This document shows, in pieces, positions 23,863 to 23,910 of a DNA stretch of 23,910 nt (positions are counted from its first letter, which is position 1; each line of letters begins with the position of its first letter). This DNA comes from a virus: IMG/VR virus record IMGVR_UViG_3300007514_000495, positions 1 to 23,910 of that record, one strand, 5' to 3'. The notes beneath the pieces are model-generated. The model worked only from the letters and a program-made list of their open reading frames with translations, ran no database searches and had not been told where the DNA came from. A program made the position numbers and the translations under genes.

Positions 23863-23910
23863 TTAATCAAATACAGATGGTTGTACTTCCAACTCTACAA
23901 TACTCGCCGC
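23863..23910 (-). CDS. C-terminal end of an upstream gene (partial)
   Basis: Sixteen codons enter from the right edge and stop at TAA 23863-23865, exactly abutting the terminase ATG. The visible end is AASIVELEVQPSVFD. The gapless junction matches the operon style, and the frame is the one that best explains the lack of a terminase ribosome site. Too little is present to name the product; a small terminase, capsid or tail gene are all possible. Confidence 0.45.
   Translation of the reverse strand, partial: AASIVELEVQPSVFD

Noticed and set aside
1-23910. tRNA genes, CRISPR arrays, insertion sequences, promoters and rho-independent terminators
   Set aside because: None seen by eye. Coding density is essentially complete and gene junctions leave no room for intergenic elements. 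Weak tRNAs could only be excluded with a covariance-model scan.

Overview
The window is a stretch of the late (structural and lysis) region of a tailed double-stranded DNA phage. Every supported gene lies on the minus strand, so transcription runs from right to left. Hallmarks are a large terminase subunit (22174-23862), a portal protein (20345-22174), large virion-internal proteins, a virion lytic transglycosylase and an r1t-type holin. The host is probably a Gram-positive, aquatic-type actinobacterium. That is inference only: the holin is of a class seen mostly in phages of Gram-positive hosts, and the partial ferredoxin at the left edge reads like an actinobacterial ferredoxin. Base composition is AT-rich overall, with a clear GC-richer patch inside the portal gene.

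Layout in transcription order: the tail end of an unidentified gene (23863-23910); terminase large subunit with an HTH-like N-terminus; portal; a 144-residue Pro/Ala/Gln-rich protein; a 4465-residue giant protein filling 56% of the window (6514-19911); a 552-residue probable virion protein; a 457-residue protein with a transglycosylase domain; a 324-residue unknown; a 447-residue probable virion protein; a 27-residue lysine-rich peptide that overlaps its neighbour; an r1t-like holin; a 158-residue membrane-anchored coiled-coil protein; a 60-residue single-pass membrane protein; and a ferredoxin gene that runs off the left edge. There is no intergenic space longer than 2 bases. Almost every junction is a TAATG, TAGTG or ATGA-type overlap, so the block looks like one translationally coupled operon. 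I saw no internal promoter, terminator, tRNA, CRISPR or insertion sequence.

Two things stand out. First, the giant protein carries, around residues 3075-3440, a NADAR-like domain, an ASCH/PUA-like segment and a well-conserved circularly permuted YpsA (SLOG) domain. All are families tied to NAD/ADP-ribose/nucleotide biology and phage-host conflict. In a protein whose flanks and position suggest it is packaged and ejected, this could be an injected counter-defence module. Second, a [3Fe-4S]/[4Fe-4S] ferredoxin is coupled directly to the lysis cassette, an unusual place for an auxiliary metabolic gene. No major capsid protein is visible between the portal and the internal proteins, so capsid and tail genes probably lie outside the window.
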